Notes: generated by a model not told the origin, from the letters alone. A DNA stretch of 64,000 nucleotides from Salinimonas iocasae (GCF_006228385.1 NZ_CP039852.1:3240001-3304000), one strand, 5' to 3'. Shown: positions 53,580 through 63,624, counted from the stretch's first letter. Program-made: numbers and translations.

Positions 53580-53878
53580 CCTTCACTCCGGTTGTCAAAG
53601 CTATGCCCGTCTGTACAGCTGACGCGCAACAGACGATAGCGGGAGGAGGCGGTCGAACTTTACGACCCACTCCGTGTCGCATCGACTTACACTTTCACCA
53701 TAATCCAGAATTTGCGCTTTATCACTACTTTTTGAAATTTATTTTTTTCAACGCGGAAAATTCCACCTGAAACTGAGAAAAATCCTATATTTTAAGCAGG
53801 CACTGCCAAAGTGAACTTTATTCAGCAGGGCCGGATAAGTACAATACTGCCCCTTTGAAACACAGACAGCTAGGTATC
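53580..53878. other. Divergent promoter region of phoH-like gene and rapA
   Basis: These 299 bp carry no gene that I can support: small open frames cross it on both strands but lack ribosome sites and resemble nothing. AT-rich sequence at 53720-53800 and a TACAAT hexamer at about 53840 are placed for a rapA promoter. Confidence 0.5.
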
Positions 53879-56707
53879 ATGAGTTCAGCAAGCGAGTACG
53901 CGGTAGGCCAGCGTTGGCTAAGTAATACAGAATCCGAACTGGGGTTAGGTGCGATTGTTAATCAGGACTTTCGCTCCGTAGAAGTTTTTTATCCAGCGAC
54001 GGGAGAGAGCCGAAAGTACACCAAAAATGATGCCCCGCTGACCCGCCTCACCTTTGAAGTGGGTGATACCATTAAAAGCCAGGATGGCTGGAGCATGGAG
54101 GTTTCAGACATTGAGATCTCTCAGGATGTAGTTATCTATCATGGTAAACACACTGAGACCGGCGAGACCAGCCGCTTACCTGAAACCATGCTCGACCATC
54201 ATATTCGTCTTAATCAGCCTGAACAGCGCTTGTTCAGCATGCAGCATGATATTCCTAAATGGTTTGACCTGCGTCTGAAAGCCTTTACCCACATGAGTGA
54301 CTATCAGCGCAGCCAGACCATCGGTCTTGCTGGTGCCCGGATCGAGCTTATTCCCCATCAGCTACACATTGCTTCTCAGGTTGGTAACCGGCACGCGCCC
54401 CGCGTTTTGCTTGCCGATGAAGTCGGTCTGGGTAAGACCATTGAAGCAGCATTGATTATCCACCAGCAAATCAAGACGGCGCGAGCCCAGCGCGTGCTGA
54501 TTGTGGTCCCGGATTCACTGGTGCATCAATGGCTGGTTGAAATGCTACGACGCGTCAATCTGGCCTTCGCCATTTTTGATGAAAGCCGCTGCGAGGCGAT
54601 GGACGAATCGGAACAAAATCCGTTTGAGCAGGAACAACTGGTGTTGTGTAGCCTGGACTTTCTGCGTGACAACACCAAACGTCACGAACAGGCACTTGCA
54701 GCAGGCTGGGATTTACTGGTAGTGGATGAGGCGCACCATCTTGTATGGTCAGCTGAGGCCCCCTCTGCCGATTACCAGTGTATCGAAGCTCTGGCACAAA
54801 CCATCGCAGGTGTGCTATTGCTTACTGCCACACCAGACCAGCTGGGGCACGAGAGCCACTTTGCCCGACTGCGGTTACTTGACCCTGCCAGATTTCATGA
54901 CTACGACACCTTTTTAAACGAAGAGTCACAGTACAGTGAACTGGCAGAAGCAGTTACCCCCTTGTTGGGCGATGACACGCTCGATGACGAACAAATAAAG
55001 CGCATCCGCGAACTTGCTCCTCACAGTGCCAGCGAACTAACCAATCTGGATGATTTTGATCAGCGTGACGCGCTACTGCACGCACTTATTGATCGTCATG
55101 GCACCGGCAGGCTGCTATTCAGAAACCGCCGCGCCGGCATCACCGGCTTTCCCGAGCGTCATCTGCAGGCCCACCCTCTGCCACTGCCGGATGTTTATGA
55201 AGACATGCTGGAACTGACCGACGATTTGGACGAGGCTCTTTATCCTGAGCGCCAGCCTTCTCTGGTTAACAGCTGGACCGATCTGGATCCCCGCGTAGAG
55301 TGGCTGCTTGAGTTCTTACCATCGGTTAAACCCGAGAAGGTTTTGCTGATTTGCGCCAGCGCGGTCACTGCGCAGCAACTGGGCGAAGCTATCCGCTTAC
55401 GCACCGGCATCCGCCACAGTGTTTTCCATGAAGGTATGAGTATTGTCGAGCGTGACAAGGCTGCGCACTTTTTTGCCGATGATGAAGAAGGCGCGCAAAT
55501 TCTGCTGTGTAGTGAAATTGGCTCTGAGGGGCGCAACTTCCAGTTTGCTCACCACCTGGTATTGTTCGACCTGCCTATGACACCGGACCTGCTTGAACAG
55601 CGTATCGGACGCCTTGATCGAATCGGTCAGACCAAAGATATTCAGATTCATGTTCCTTATCTTGAAGATACCGCGCAATCGGTCCTTTTGGACTGGTATC
55701 ACGATGGCTTAGGTGCGTTTACACAAACCTGTCCAACCGGTACAGGTGTATTTGAACAGGTTAAGGACCAGCTGACCGATTGCTTGCTGGTACCACAAGA
55801 CAAGGAAAGCCGGGCTGCGCTGGTTTCCAGAACCCACGAAATCAATCAGTCGCTGCGCAAGCAACTGGATGCCGGTCGCGACCGGTTACTTGAGCTCAAC
55901 GCCTCGGGTAAAGGTAAAGTGGAAGACTTGCTGGATGACATTATTGCCCAGGATGCTAATGACGCACTGGCAGATTTTATGAACTGGCTATTTGATGCCA
56001 TCGGTGTAAATCAGGAAGATAAAGGCAATGATTGCTTTATCCTGCGTCCGGGTGAATCAATGGTTAATAGTCTGCCCGGGCTGGATCCTGAAGGCATGAC
56101 GGTAACCTACCGACGCCGCGTAGCCACTACATTAGAGCATGTGCACTATCTGAGCTGGGACCATCCGCTGGTACACAATGCTGTTGATGTTATTCTTACC
56201 GATACTATTGGTAAAGCAAGCCTTGGGTTTATTGCTGATCGCACCTTACCCAAAGGTGCCTACTGGCTAGAAGCCTTGTTCACCTTAAGTGTAAATGCAC
56301 CAGCGCATCTGCAGGCGTCGCGCTTCCTGCCAGCCATCCCTATAAAGTTGTGCATTGATGCGCAGGGGGAAGAGAGCGACACCACCTTCGAGAAGACCCG
56401 CCGCGCCAATAAGAAAATTGCCCAGCAACTTATCGGCGCGCTGAAAACGCCGGTGAATAACCAGATTGATAAAGCCCGTGAGCTAGCCTCAGCGCAAGCT
56501 GAAACGCTGCTGACGCAAGCGCGTGACACGATGAAGTCTTCATTAGGAGCAGAGACCGAACGCCTGCGCGAATTACAACAGGACAACCCGGCGATAAGAG
56601 ATAGCGAGATTGCCTTTATCGATGACCAAATTGCGGCGCTGGATGCGGCATTTGACGATGCTGAAGTACAATTGGATGCACTACGAATTGTGGTGAATAA
56701 CCCTTAA
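53879..56707 (+). CDS. rapA: RNA polymerase-associated ATPase RapA
   Basis: A 942-residue Swi2/Snf2 ATPase that binds RNA polymerase and helps it recycle after transcription. The N-terminal Tudor-like domains begin YAVGQRWLSNTESELGLGAIV, close to E. coli RapA. The helicase core has Walker A DEVGLGKTIEAALI near residue 182, VVDEAHHLVW (DEAH), TATPDQLG (motif III) and EQRIGRLDRIGQ (motif VI). Length is near that of E. coli RapA (968). ATG 53879 is chosen over TTG 53855 because it leaves a normal N terminus. The stop overlaps the rluA start by one base, and the two genes are neighbours in E. coli as well. Confidence 0.95.
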   Translation: MSSASEYAVGQRWLSNTESELGLGAIVNQDFRSVEVFYPATGESRKYTKNDAPLTRLTFEVGDTIKSQDGWSMEVSDIEISQDVVIYHGKHTETGETSRLPETMLDHHIRLNQPEQRLFSMQHDIPKWFDLRLKAFTHMSDYQRSQTIGLAGARIELIPHQLHIASQVGNRHAPRVLLADEVGLGKTIEAALIIHQQIKTARAQRVLIVVPDSLVHQWLVEMLRRVNLAFAIFDESRCEAMDESEQNPFEQEQLVLCSLDFLRDNTKRHEQALAAGWDLLVVDEAHHLVWSAEAPSADYQCIEALAQTIAGVLLLTATPDQLGHESHFARLRLLDPARFHDYDTFLNEESQYSELAEAVTPLLGDDTLDDEQIKRIRELAPHSASELTNLDDFDQRDALLHALIDRHGTGRLLFRNRRAGITGFPERHLQAHPLPLPDVYEDMLELTDDLDEALYPERQPSLVNSWTDLDPRVEWLLEFLPSVKPEKVLLICASAVTAQQLGEAIRLRTGIRHSVFHEGMSIVERDKAAHFFADDEEGAQILLCSEIGSEGRNFQFAHHLVLFDLPMTPDLLEQRIGRLDRIGQTKDIQIHVPYLEDTAQSVLLDWYHDGLGAFTQTCPTGTGVFEQVKDQLTDCLLVPQDKESRAALVSRTHEINQSLRKQLDAGRDRLLELNASGKGKVEDLLDDIIAQDANDALADFMNWLFDAIGVNQEDKGNDCFILRPGESMVNSLPGLDPEGMTVTYRRRVATTLEHVHYLSWDHPLVHNAVDVILTDTIGKASLGFIADRTLPKGAYWLEALFTLSVNAPAHLQASRFLPAIPIKLCIDAQGEESDTTFEKTRRANKKIAQQLIGALKTPVNNQIDKARELASAQAETLLTQARDTMKSSLGAETERLRELQQDNPAIRDSEIAFIDDQIAALDAAFDDAEVQLDALRIVVNNP

Positions 56708-57414
56708 TGGCCAATCCCCCGTTTGTTTACAATCCGCCCCTGTCGCCTTACCTGGATATTCTTTATCAGGACGAGGCGATTTTGGTGGCCAATAAGCCCA
56801 GCGGGCTGCTCAGTGTGCCGGGTAAGGCTGAAGCGCATAAGGACTCATTGATCACCCGCGTTAAGCGAGTGTATCCGAATGCAGCTGTAGTCCATCGCCT
56901 GGATATGGCAACTTCAGGCATTATGATAATGGCACTGACCAAAGAGGCTAATCGTTTTTTGTCGCAACAGTTTGCAACCCGGCAAACCCAGAAGCGCTAT
57001 TATGCACGGGTAGATGGCTGCATGCGCCAGCCCGCCGGCATGGTAGACCTGCCATTAATTTGTGACTGGCCCAACCGGCCAAAACAAATGGTTTGTCACG
57101 AAAATGGAAAGCCTTCTGTGACCTATTATTCGGTGGTAAGCAAAAATGACAGCGAAAGCCTGGTTGCGCTTAAGCCGGTCACTGGACGCTCTCATCAGTT
57201 GCGGGTACATATGCTGGCGCTGGGCCATCCCATTTTGGGCGACCGCCTGTACGCACACCCTGATGCCCTGGCGAAAGCACCCCGTTTACAATTGCACGCC
57301 CAGACCCTGATTATTCGTCACCCCGAAACATCAAAATGGTGTCACTTTGAAACGGCGATCCCCTTTAGCGAGCACGTTCCGGCGCCACTTACGGTACCAG
57401 AGTATATTAGCTAA
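56707..57414 (+). CDS. rluA: Pseudouridine synthase RluA
   Basis: A 235-residue RNA pseudouridine synthase that acts on 23S rRNA U746 and tRNA U32. The catalytic Asp lies in VHRLDMATSGIMIMAL near residue 65, and KRYYARVDG and KPVTGRSHQLRVHMLALGHPILGD are RluA family blocks (read as TGRSHQLRVHM and HPILGDRLY). It is a dual-specificity type without an S4 domain. The ATG shares its A with the rapA stop (TAATG), giving translational coupling, as in E. coli. It is convergent with the MHYT gene with 35 bp between. Confidence 0.95.
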   Translation: MANPPFVYNPPLSPYLDILYQDEAILVANKPSGLLSVPGKAEAHKDSLITRVKRVYPNAAVVHRLDMATSGIMIMALTKEANRFLSQQFATRQTQKRYYARVDGCMRQPAGMVDLPLICDWPNRPKQMVCHENGKPSVTYYSVVSKNDSESLVALKPVTGRSHQLRVHMLALGHPILGDRLYAHPDALAKAPRLQLHAQTLIIRHPETSKWCHFETAIPFSEHVPAPLTVPEYIS

Positions 57415-57449
57415 TAGACTGTATTGCTGAAGCTATCGCATCGCAATGC

Positions 57450-60400
57450 TCAGAACAGAGGTGCTGTAAGATCTGGCTTTATCCGGGTGTGGTTATGACG
57501 ATAAGCCATATGCTCAAACTCAATAGCACTCACAGGCTTACTGATGAAATACCCCTGAATAAAGTCACAGCCTAAGGGTTTGAGCAAATCATGCTGCGCT
57601 TGTGTTTCCACTCCCTCAGCTACCACCTGAACGTTCAGAAGTTTCGCCAGGTGCGTGGTGCCCTTGCACAGGCGATAATCAATATTTGACTGATTAAGTG
57701 AAGACACAAAGGATCGGTCAATTTTAAGATAGTCCACAGGGTAGTGTTTCAGGTGCATCAGCGAGGAATACCCTGTTCCAAAATCATCCAATGCAATCTG
57801 AACACCCAAGGCCCGGTATTTCCCCAGCTCATTCTGCGTTGCTTCAGAATATTCGAGCATTGAATGCTCTGTGATCTCAATAACCAGGTTTTTGCCGGAA
57901 AGTTTTCTGCATAATAATTGTTGTTCCAGCTGACATGCCCCGTATTCCGGGTCAATAAGCTCCAGTGCAGACTTATTGATAGCCAGTTGAAAGTCTTCGC
58001 CGAAAAGAGTTGTCCACCGCTCTAACTGACATAATGCCTGCCGCTCTACCCAGTTACCTAATCTGCCGATTATCCCGTTTTTCTCAGCAAGAGGAATAAA
58101 ATGGTCAGGAGACAGACGGCCCAAACGCGGATGATTCCAGCGCACCAGCGCCTCTGCCTTTAATATTGTGCCCGAGTGAATGCTCATGATTGGCTGAAAA
58201 AACAATTCGAGTTCATCATTGGCGATGGCATTTGTCAGCTCTGCCGGCGAAAGCATGTATACAGAGCGCTTTGAGGCAACGCCGGGGAAGTAGACCTGGT
58301 TTTTGCCTGCACCTTTGGCCAGATACATCGCATCGTCGGCAGCCTTAAATAGCTCAGTAAGCGATTCTCCGTCTTTGGGAAAGCCAGCTACACCCATGCT
58401 GGCCGACAATGATACTGCGGCACCATTAATATGCGAAATCCGGGTAATATCCTCTATAATTGCATTCGCCGTTTCACTGACTTTACCGGTAGTTTTGCAA
58501 TCACGCAGACAAACCACAAATTCGTCCCCTCCCAGTCTGCCAGCAATATCATTTCGCTTTAGGTGCTTTGTCAGGATACTGGCCACGGCGTTCAGCAACA
58601 TATCGCCAACATCGTGCCCATAGCTATCGTTGTAGAACTTGAAGTTGTCCAGGTCGAGAAAGAACAAATAGAAGGGTTGCTTGGTACGGCGGCTTACACT
58701 TAATACCTCTGATACTTTTTCCTGAATCCCCGCACGATTGAAAAGGTGCGTCAGCGGATCCTCAATCGCTTGCTGCCGAATCATCGCTTCCTGCTCGACT
58801 TCATGGTTAATATTACGCGAAATCATTGAAATACCGATGATTTGCTGGCTTGCATCAAATACCGGAGACACCGAAACAGAAACATGAGTCAGCCTGCCGT
58901 TATGGGGCTTCACCGTAGTTCTGAAGTGGCGAATGACCTGCCCCTTAGCCACTTTCTCAATTAATGCATCCTGGGACTCTATTTCACCCAATACCCGCGA
59001 CGCCGGCTGACCGACAATCTCACCGCTTGTAAATCCATAAAGCCTGCAGGCTGCATCGTTGCAGGTCAGCACCACCCCACAAGGCGACAGGCTGACAATC
59101 GCATCCTCGGAAGACTCCACCAGCGATTTGTAGCGCTTGATCATAGTGGTATCTTCAACGCGCCGGGTGGAATCCATCATAAAGCCATCGACGTATTGCT
59201 GCCCGTTCTCATCCTCACATACTCTGAATGAGTCCGTGATCCATCGTATATTACCCCGGCTATCTTTTATCCGGTACTCAAGGGTCTGCTCTACCCTGCA
59301 TGTATCAATTGCCGCTTTGACCTTTTCCCTGTCTTCTTTGAGAATCAGAGACAAAAACGCTGTCGACTGCTGTGCGTTCATAAAATAGTGCGCAGGAATA
59401 CCGGTCAGCGTGCGAATTGCAGCACTGACATAGTGCATGGTCCAGCTTTCATCATTTGCGCGCCGATAAGCAACGCCGGGGATGTTTGTGACCAGTGTCC
59501 GGAATTTTTTCTCTTTCAGCTTCAGGCTATCTTCCATTTTGACACGCTGTCGAAGGTCAGACAGAAATGCCACAAAGTAATCCTGCCCGGGGAGTGCCGC
59601 ATGACCTATACTCAATCTGACAGCTATTCTTGAACCATCTTTATGAAGCGCTTCTACGTCACGGCCTGAGCCAATAACTTTTGGTTTTTTCGTTAGCAGA
59701 TACTGTTTTATAAAGTTGTCGTGTTGGTGATGATAGGGAGTGGGCACGATCTTGTTAACGTTGAAACCAACTAGATCATCTGCATACCAGCCCAGCAGTG
59801 ATGTGGTCGCGTGGTTGACACTGACTACAATACCTTTGTTATTAATTGTAATGATACTGTCTACCGCACTGTTCATTATCGTGCGCATCTTTTCTTCACT
59901 GGACTGGTACTCCAGCGAGAGTAATTTGTACTTGGTTATCAAAGTGATAGCAAAAACAATAAATGCGATAACCACAGTAGCACCAGCCACGCCATAAGCC
60001 AGCAGCTGCGACATATTCGCGCCTGGTTCCTCCAACTCCATGCCGGGAGGCAATACAAAGCGCGCCGCGGCCATTCCGGTATAATGCATGCCTGAAATTG
60101 CACCGCCCATCACAATAGACGCCAGAAAGTTAATAACCAGCGTATGGGTTTTCACTAGCTTGCTACCCAGATAAAACCGGATCCACAGTGACAATACGGC
60201 AAGCGCTACCGCAACCGCGATGGAGATAATGAAAGTGCTTATATCGTAGCGTAGCAATGGTGCCATCTCCATTGCCGCCATGCCCAGGTAATGCATGGCG
60301 CCGATACCTGCACCGACCAGCATCCCGCAAATCAGTAACGATTTTTTCGAGGTTTGATGAGTGGAAATAAAGTTTAGCGCGATCCAGGATGCCCCGACAC

Positions 60401-60707
60401 TGGGCACAATAGATAGCAAAGTGATAAAGCTGTCGTAGCTGACCACCGTACATAAATCAAAGGCCAGCATGCCTAAAAAGTGCATGGACCATACGCCAAT
60501 CCCCATCGCCAGCCCACCGACAAATATGGCAGTTTGTCGGCCCCAACGGCTGGTAAAAACCGAGGCATAGGAAATGGCATGAAGCGCAACAAATGAAGAA
60601 AGAATGGCAATAAGAATCGAAAGCAGCACGAGCGAAGGGGAATAATCGCCAACAACCAGTAACCCTGATTCAGGAAGGGAAAAAAGGCTAATCGGCTGAT
60701 CATCCAT
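57450..60707 (-). CDS. MHYT-PAS-GGDEF-EAL cyclic di-GMP protein
   Basis: A 1085-residue inner membrane signalling protein. Seven N-terminal helices form the MHYT domain, with three motifs WSMHFLGMLAFD, AMHYLGMAAMEM and GMHYTGMAAARF that may bind copper and sense a diatomic gas. Three PAS regions follow (about 270-390, 395-520 and 525-640). The GGDEF domain (RLGGDEF at 725) keeps its core, but its inhibitory site reads K-R-N-D. The EAL domain (EALVRWNHPRLG at 852, IEITEHSML, ALDDFGTGYSSLMHL, VVAEGVETQAQ) keeps all metal ligands, so it can break down cyclic di-GMP. It is convergent with rluA. Confidence 0.93.
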   Translation of the reverse strand: MDDQPISLFSLPESGLLVVGDYSPSLVLLSILIAILSSFVALHAISYASVFTSRWGRQTAIFVGGLAMGIGVWSMHFLGMLAFDLCTVVSYDSFITLLSIVPSVGASWIALNFISTHQTSKKSLLICGMLVGAGIGAMHYLGMAAMEMAPLLRYDISTFIISIAVAVALAVLSLWIRFYLGSKLVKTHTLVINFLASIVMGGAISGMHYTGMAAARFVLPPGMELEEPGANMSQLLAYGVAGATVVIAFIVFAITLITKYKLLSLEYQSSEEKMRTIMNSAVDSIITINNKGIVVSVNHATTSLLGWYADDLVGFNVNKIVPTPYHHQHDNFIKQYLLTKKPKVIGSGRDVEALHKDGSRIAVRLSIGHAALPGQDYFVAFLSDLRQRVKMEDSLKLKEKKFRTLVTNIPGVAYRRANDESWTMHYVSAAIRTLTGIPAHYFMNAQQSTAFLSLILKEDREKVKAAIDTCRVEQTLEYRIKDSRGNIRWITDSFRVCEDENGQQYVDGFMMDSTRRVEDTTMIKRYKSLVESSEDAIVSLSPCGVVLTCNDAACRLYGFTSGEIVGQPASRVLGEIESQDALIEKVAKGQVIRHFRTTVKPHNGRLTHVSVSVSPVFDASQQIIGISMISRNINHEVEQEAMIRQQAIEDPLTHLFNRAGIQEKVSEVLSVSRRTKQPFYLFFLDLDNFKFYNDSYGHDVGDMLLNAVASILTKHLKRNDIAGRLGGDEFVVCLRDCKTTGKVSETANAIIEDITRISHINGAAVSLSASMGVAGFPKDGESLTELFKAADDAMYLAKGAGKNQVYFPGVASKRSVYMLSPAELTNAIANDELELFFQPIMSIHSGTILKAEALVRWNHPRLGRLSPDHFIPLAEKNGIIGRLGNWVERQALCQLERWTTLFGEDFQLAINKSALELIDPEYGACQLEQQLLCRKLSGKNLVIEITEHSMLEYSEATQNELGKYRALGVQIALDDFGTGYSSLMHLKHYPVDYLKIDRSFVSSLNQSNIDYRLCKGTTHLAKLLNVQVVAEGVETQAQHDLLKPLGCDFIQGYFISKPVSAIEFEHMAYRHNHTRIKPDLTAPLF

Positions 60708-61108
60708 AATCTGCTGCGCTCCGTTGTCTGCACTTCAACTTTTGTATAATAAGATTTAGTCGACAACCTTAAAGCTGTCTAATGGCTCGCAACAAAGGTG
60801 AAGTTAAACAGCGTATAAACAGGCATAGCCGAGCATTGAAAGACACACCTTTGCGCGTGGAATAACAGCGGTGAAGATTGTAGAAGAAGGGTGCCGACTT
60901 GAATTTTTTATTATAAATAAACAACAACTTAGTTAAATTACAAAGTAAATATAAGGAGTGAGAGCTCTGTCAACCCGAATTTCGGGACTAAGTAATAATA
61001 CGTATTTTTATTAGACTTTCGAAATGGACTTTTGGTGACAGACTGCTACGCGGTACAGAAGTAGCATTTCCATTCAAATCACAGGCTAATAATCAGTCAT
61101 CAACTGAC
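60708..61108. other. 401-bp intergenic region
   Basis: No gene can be supported here. A 27-codon open frame at 60782 (MARNKGEVKQRINRHSRALK) has no ribosome site and resembles nothing known. AAGGAG at 60954 is followed by a very short frame only. The stretch from 60900 to 61010 is AT-rich. It should hold the promoter of the MHYT gene on the left and the 3' trailer of the unknown gene on the right. Confidence 0.5.
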
Positions 61109-62044
61109 CTAATCACTCTCGCCAAACTCGTCTTCAAACGCTTTTATTTCTGATTTCAGGCGGCTTCTCTGCTCAAAGCTTAGTGTCTGCATTTCAAGTA
61201 ACATTTGGCGGCGCTCGATTTGTTCTGTGGCTACTGCTGAAACACGCTTCTTTAACCAAGACTCATTAATGTCCCCATTTGCATAATGCCTTTTTTTGAT
61301 ACCTTCTATCAATTGAGCTGTTTCACCCATATTTTTAAGTGAGCTTTCGATTTGCATCTGTAATTCAGAGCTCGTCAGCAGACTTGGCGCGCCGTCCACC
61401 ACACGGTCAAACAAACCTTTGTTACCGTTTAATGCTGACCCCAATGCCAAGAGTCGCCCATGCTCAGGCCCATAGCCCAAATGTGTCGATATCAGTTCGG
61501 CGCTATCAAGATCTTTCAATCGTGTCACTGAAAGAAAACTATATTCAAACGTTTGATAGCTGCCTAAATCGATAAATTGCTGGATCTCCGCTGGAGTAAT
61601 TTCGGGATCCAACGCCATCGCAATAATGAGTGGCGTATCAATACCTGGTCCTTCATCTAAAGGAACGTTAACAGTCAGAATACCTTCTTCAATCAATCTA
61701 AAAACGAGCGCTGTGGTATCTTTTCCTTCTGCTGCAAGCTCGATAAAAAACCTTAATACTTCTTCATCGCTTATCTGCTGTAGACGTTCGAACTTAGCCA
61801 GAATGTCTACCGATATCTCCGGTTTATCTTCTGTGGGGAGAAGGTCCTTATGATTATCAGTATTAATATCACTGTTCGTCGTGGATGCGGATGATATAGC
61901 TTTTGAAAGGGGTTGGAGCTGCATTTTTTCGGGCTTTGGGGGCGTTACAAGTTCCGGTGCAACCGGCTCAACCTCAATGCTATTCCACAATAGTATTGCT
62001 ATTACAATAAGCGCTGCGGCCACGGCTATGATTTGTTTTACCAC
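61109..62044 (-). CDS. Membrane-anchored protein of unknown function
   Basis: A 311-residue protein with one N-terminal membrane helix (IIAVAAALIVIAILLW) and a periplasmic part. A Pro/Ser/Thr-rich linker (about residues 30-75) leads to a helical domain with two or three ankyrin-like or HEAT-like units (DEGPGIDTPLIIAMALDPEI, LIEEGILTVNVPLDEG). The tail (RRQMLLEMQTLSFEQRSRLK) is strongly charged. No domain name is certain. It stands alone between the MHYT gene and the MerR gene, 125 bp downstream of the latter. AGGATAT precedes ATG 62044. Confidence 0.6.
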   Translation of the reverse strand: MVKQIIAVAAALIVIAILLWNSIEVEPVAPELVTPPKPEKMQLQPLSKAISSASTTNSDINTDNHKDLLPTEDKPEISVDILAKFERLQQISDEEVLRFFIELAAEGKDTTALVFRLIEEGILTVNVPLDEGPGIDTPLIIAMALDPEITPAEIQQFIDLGSYQTFEYSFLSVTRLKDLDSAELISTHLGYGPEHGRLLALGSALNGNKGLFDRVVDGAPSLLTSSELQMQIESSLKNMGETAQLIEGIKKRHYANGDINESWLKKRVSAVATEQIERRQMLLEMQTLSFEQRSRLKSEIKAFEDEFGESD

Positions 62045-62169
62045 ATGAATATCCTTTTTCTGCGGTTCAAATTTTGGTTTTTAACAGCCTAAAGGCAGGG
62101 TACAGTTAATGCAAGCAGTGCTACAGGCCATGGCTCATACGCTAGCACTACTTACTCAGGGTCGGAAAT

Positions 62170-62580
62170 TTATTTCCAGTCTAATCCCATCGCAGTAATG
62201 ACACGCCTTGCATTTTCGGCACAGCTTACGTCTTCCGGCTTTGCCTCTACCTGCTCCAAAATCGAACGCAGGTGACGTTTATTCTGTTTAAGTTTTGCTT
62301 CCAGCTTTTCGGTCTCGGTCAGCTTTTTACGTAACGCATCAACCAGGGCACTGTGGTCCCAGTTAACCGAGTCTGAGGGTAATAGCGGACGTAGCTCGTC
62401 CAGGCTGAAACCAGCCTGCTGACCCTGAACAATAAGATTCAGTACCGCTTCTGTTTCAGGCGAATAATCTCGATAGCCATTTGCTGACCGACTTACCTTC
62501 GGTAAAAGCCCTATACTTTCATAAAAGCGAATTTTCGATGGCGCAAGTTGCATACGTTTGGCCAGCTCACCAATTTTCAT
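62170..62580 (-). CDS. MerR family transcriptional regulator
   Basis: A 136-residue MerR-type regulator. The N-terminal winged-helix reads MKIGELAKRMQLAPSKIRFYE followed by GLLPKVSRSANGYRDYSPE, and the coiled dimer helix spans about residues 78-112 (KKLTETEKLEAKLKQNKRHL). A single Cys in VSCAENARRV near the C terminus does not make a classical metal site, so an organic or redox ligand is more likely. It is divergent from the epimerase-like gene, and the shared region has a 19-bp-spacer promoter with a dyad operator, so it probably controls that gene. AGGAGAC precedes ATG 62580. Confidence 0.9.
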   Translation of the reverse strand: MKIGELAKRMQLAPSKIRFYESIGLLPKVSRSANGYRDYSPETEAVLNLIVQGQQAGFSLDELRPLLPSDSVNWDHSALVDALRKKLTETEKLEAKLKQNKRHLRSILEQVEAKPEDVSCAENARRVITAMGLDWK

Positions 62581-62613
62581 TTTGTCTCCTGCGAGAAAAG
62601 TTATAATACTCTA

Positions 62614-62644
62614 TTGACCTTAAAGTTAACTTTAACATTATACT
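62614..62644 (+). promoter_or_regulatory. MerR-type promoter with 19-bp spacer and dyad operator
   Basis: TTGACC (62614-62619) and TATACT (62639-62644) are separated by exactly 19 bp, the overlong spacing that MerR proteins correct by twisting DNA. The spacer holds the palindrome TTAAAGTTAACTTTAA, centred on GTTAAC. Transcription runs toward the epimerase-like gene at 62677, away from the MerR gene. Confidence 0.85.
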
Positions 62645-62676
62645 TTTTATCACCTGTTTCAGACAAAGGTTATTTC

Positions 62677-63624
62677 ATGCACGTTATATTAGGTGCCAGC
62701 GGGCAGATTGGAAGTGAGCTAGCGCAAGTCTTACACACCGATTACACCACAGATATTCGGGTAGTCAGCAGAAACCCGATTAAAATAAACGATACAGACA
62801 CACTATATAGTGCTGATCTGATGGATCCCCGGCAGACTCTTGAAGCAACCAAAGGTGCTGACACCGTGTGGTTCACTGCCGGTCTACCGATGGATACATC
62901 CCGATGGGAAAAACAATGGCCGGTGATGATGGAAAATGTCATCAACGCCTGTGCAACCAATAACGCCAGGCTCGTCTATTTTGATAACACCTATATGTAC
63001 CCACAGACCAGTGAACCCATGGATGAAACTACGCGCTTTGATCCCGTGGGAAGAAAAGGCAGGGTTCGTGCCTTAATCACAAATATGCTGCTGGAGGCGA
63101 TGCAAAATGGCCGGGTAAACGCGATGATTTGCCGCGCCCCTGAATTTTACGGGCCCGGTAAAACACAAAGTATCACCAATACCATAGTGCTGGACAAACT
63201 TCGTAATAAGCAAACGGCCAACGTATTTTTAAGCGCAACGACCGTGCGCTCCCTTATTTATACGCCAGATGCGAGCAGAGCAATGGCGCTGTTAGGTCAC
63301 ACGGAAGATGCGTATGGGCAAACCTGGCACCTGCCATGTGATGATGAGCGCCTCTCCTATACGCAAATGATTAAAATTGCTGGCGAGATACTCAATACGC
63401 CGTGTGACTTTAAAGTACTGAAAAAGTGGCAACTCACCTTAGCAGGTTTGGTAAGCAAATCTGTTCGCGAGACCTGGGAGTTACTGCCCCGGTATGAAGT
63501 GGATAACATCTTTGTGTCAAATAAGTTTAAACAACGCTTTCCCGCATTTACCGTAACCCCCTACAAAGAAGGGCTTAGTGCGACGTTAAAGCAGCCTACC
63601 GATAACAACGGGCTTAACAGATAA
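62677..63624 (+). CDS. NAD-dependent epimerase/dehydratase-like oxidoreductase
   Basis: A 315-residue protein with a Rossmann fold opening MHVILGASGQIGSELAQVL (G-x-x-G-x-x-G cofactor loop). VYFDNTYMYPQTSEPMDE and YGPGKTQSITNTIVLDKL match extended short-chain dehydrogenases or NmrA-type proteins; the catalytic Tyr-x3-Lys is replaced by Y-M-Y-P, so it may act as a sensor or use another mechanism. AAAGG lies eight bases before ATG 62677; a longer in-frame reading to 62548 would run through the promoter. It is probably under the divergent MerR regulator. Confidence 0.82.
   Translation: MHVILGASGQIGSELAQVLHTDYTTDIRVVSRNPIKINDTDTLYSADLMDPRQTLEATKGADTVWFTAGLPMDTSRWEKQWPVMMENVINACATNNARLVYFDNTYMYPQTSEPMDETTRFDPVGRKGRVRALITNMLLEAMQNGRVNAMICRAPEFYGPGKTQSITNTIVLDKLRNKQTANVFLSATTVRSLIYTPDASRAMALLGHTEDAYGQTWHLPCDDERLSYTQMIKIAGEILNTPCDFKVLKKWQLTLAGLVSKSVRETWELLPRYEVDNIFVSNKFKQRFPAFTVTPYKEGLSATLKQPTDNNGLNR

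Noticed and set aside
53504..53770. An 88-codon plus-strand frame before rapA
   Set aside because: It begins inside the PhoH gene, lacks a ribosome site and has a Phe-rich end typical of non-coding AT-rich DNA.
60782..60865. A 27-codon basic peptide frame in the 401-bp gap
   Set aside because: No ribosome site or homology by eye; it is within the range expected by chance.
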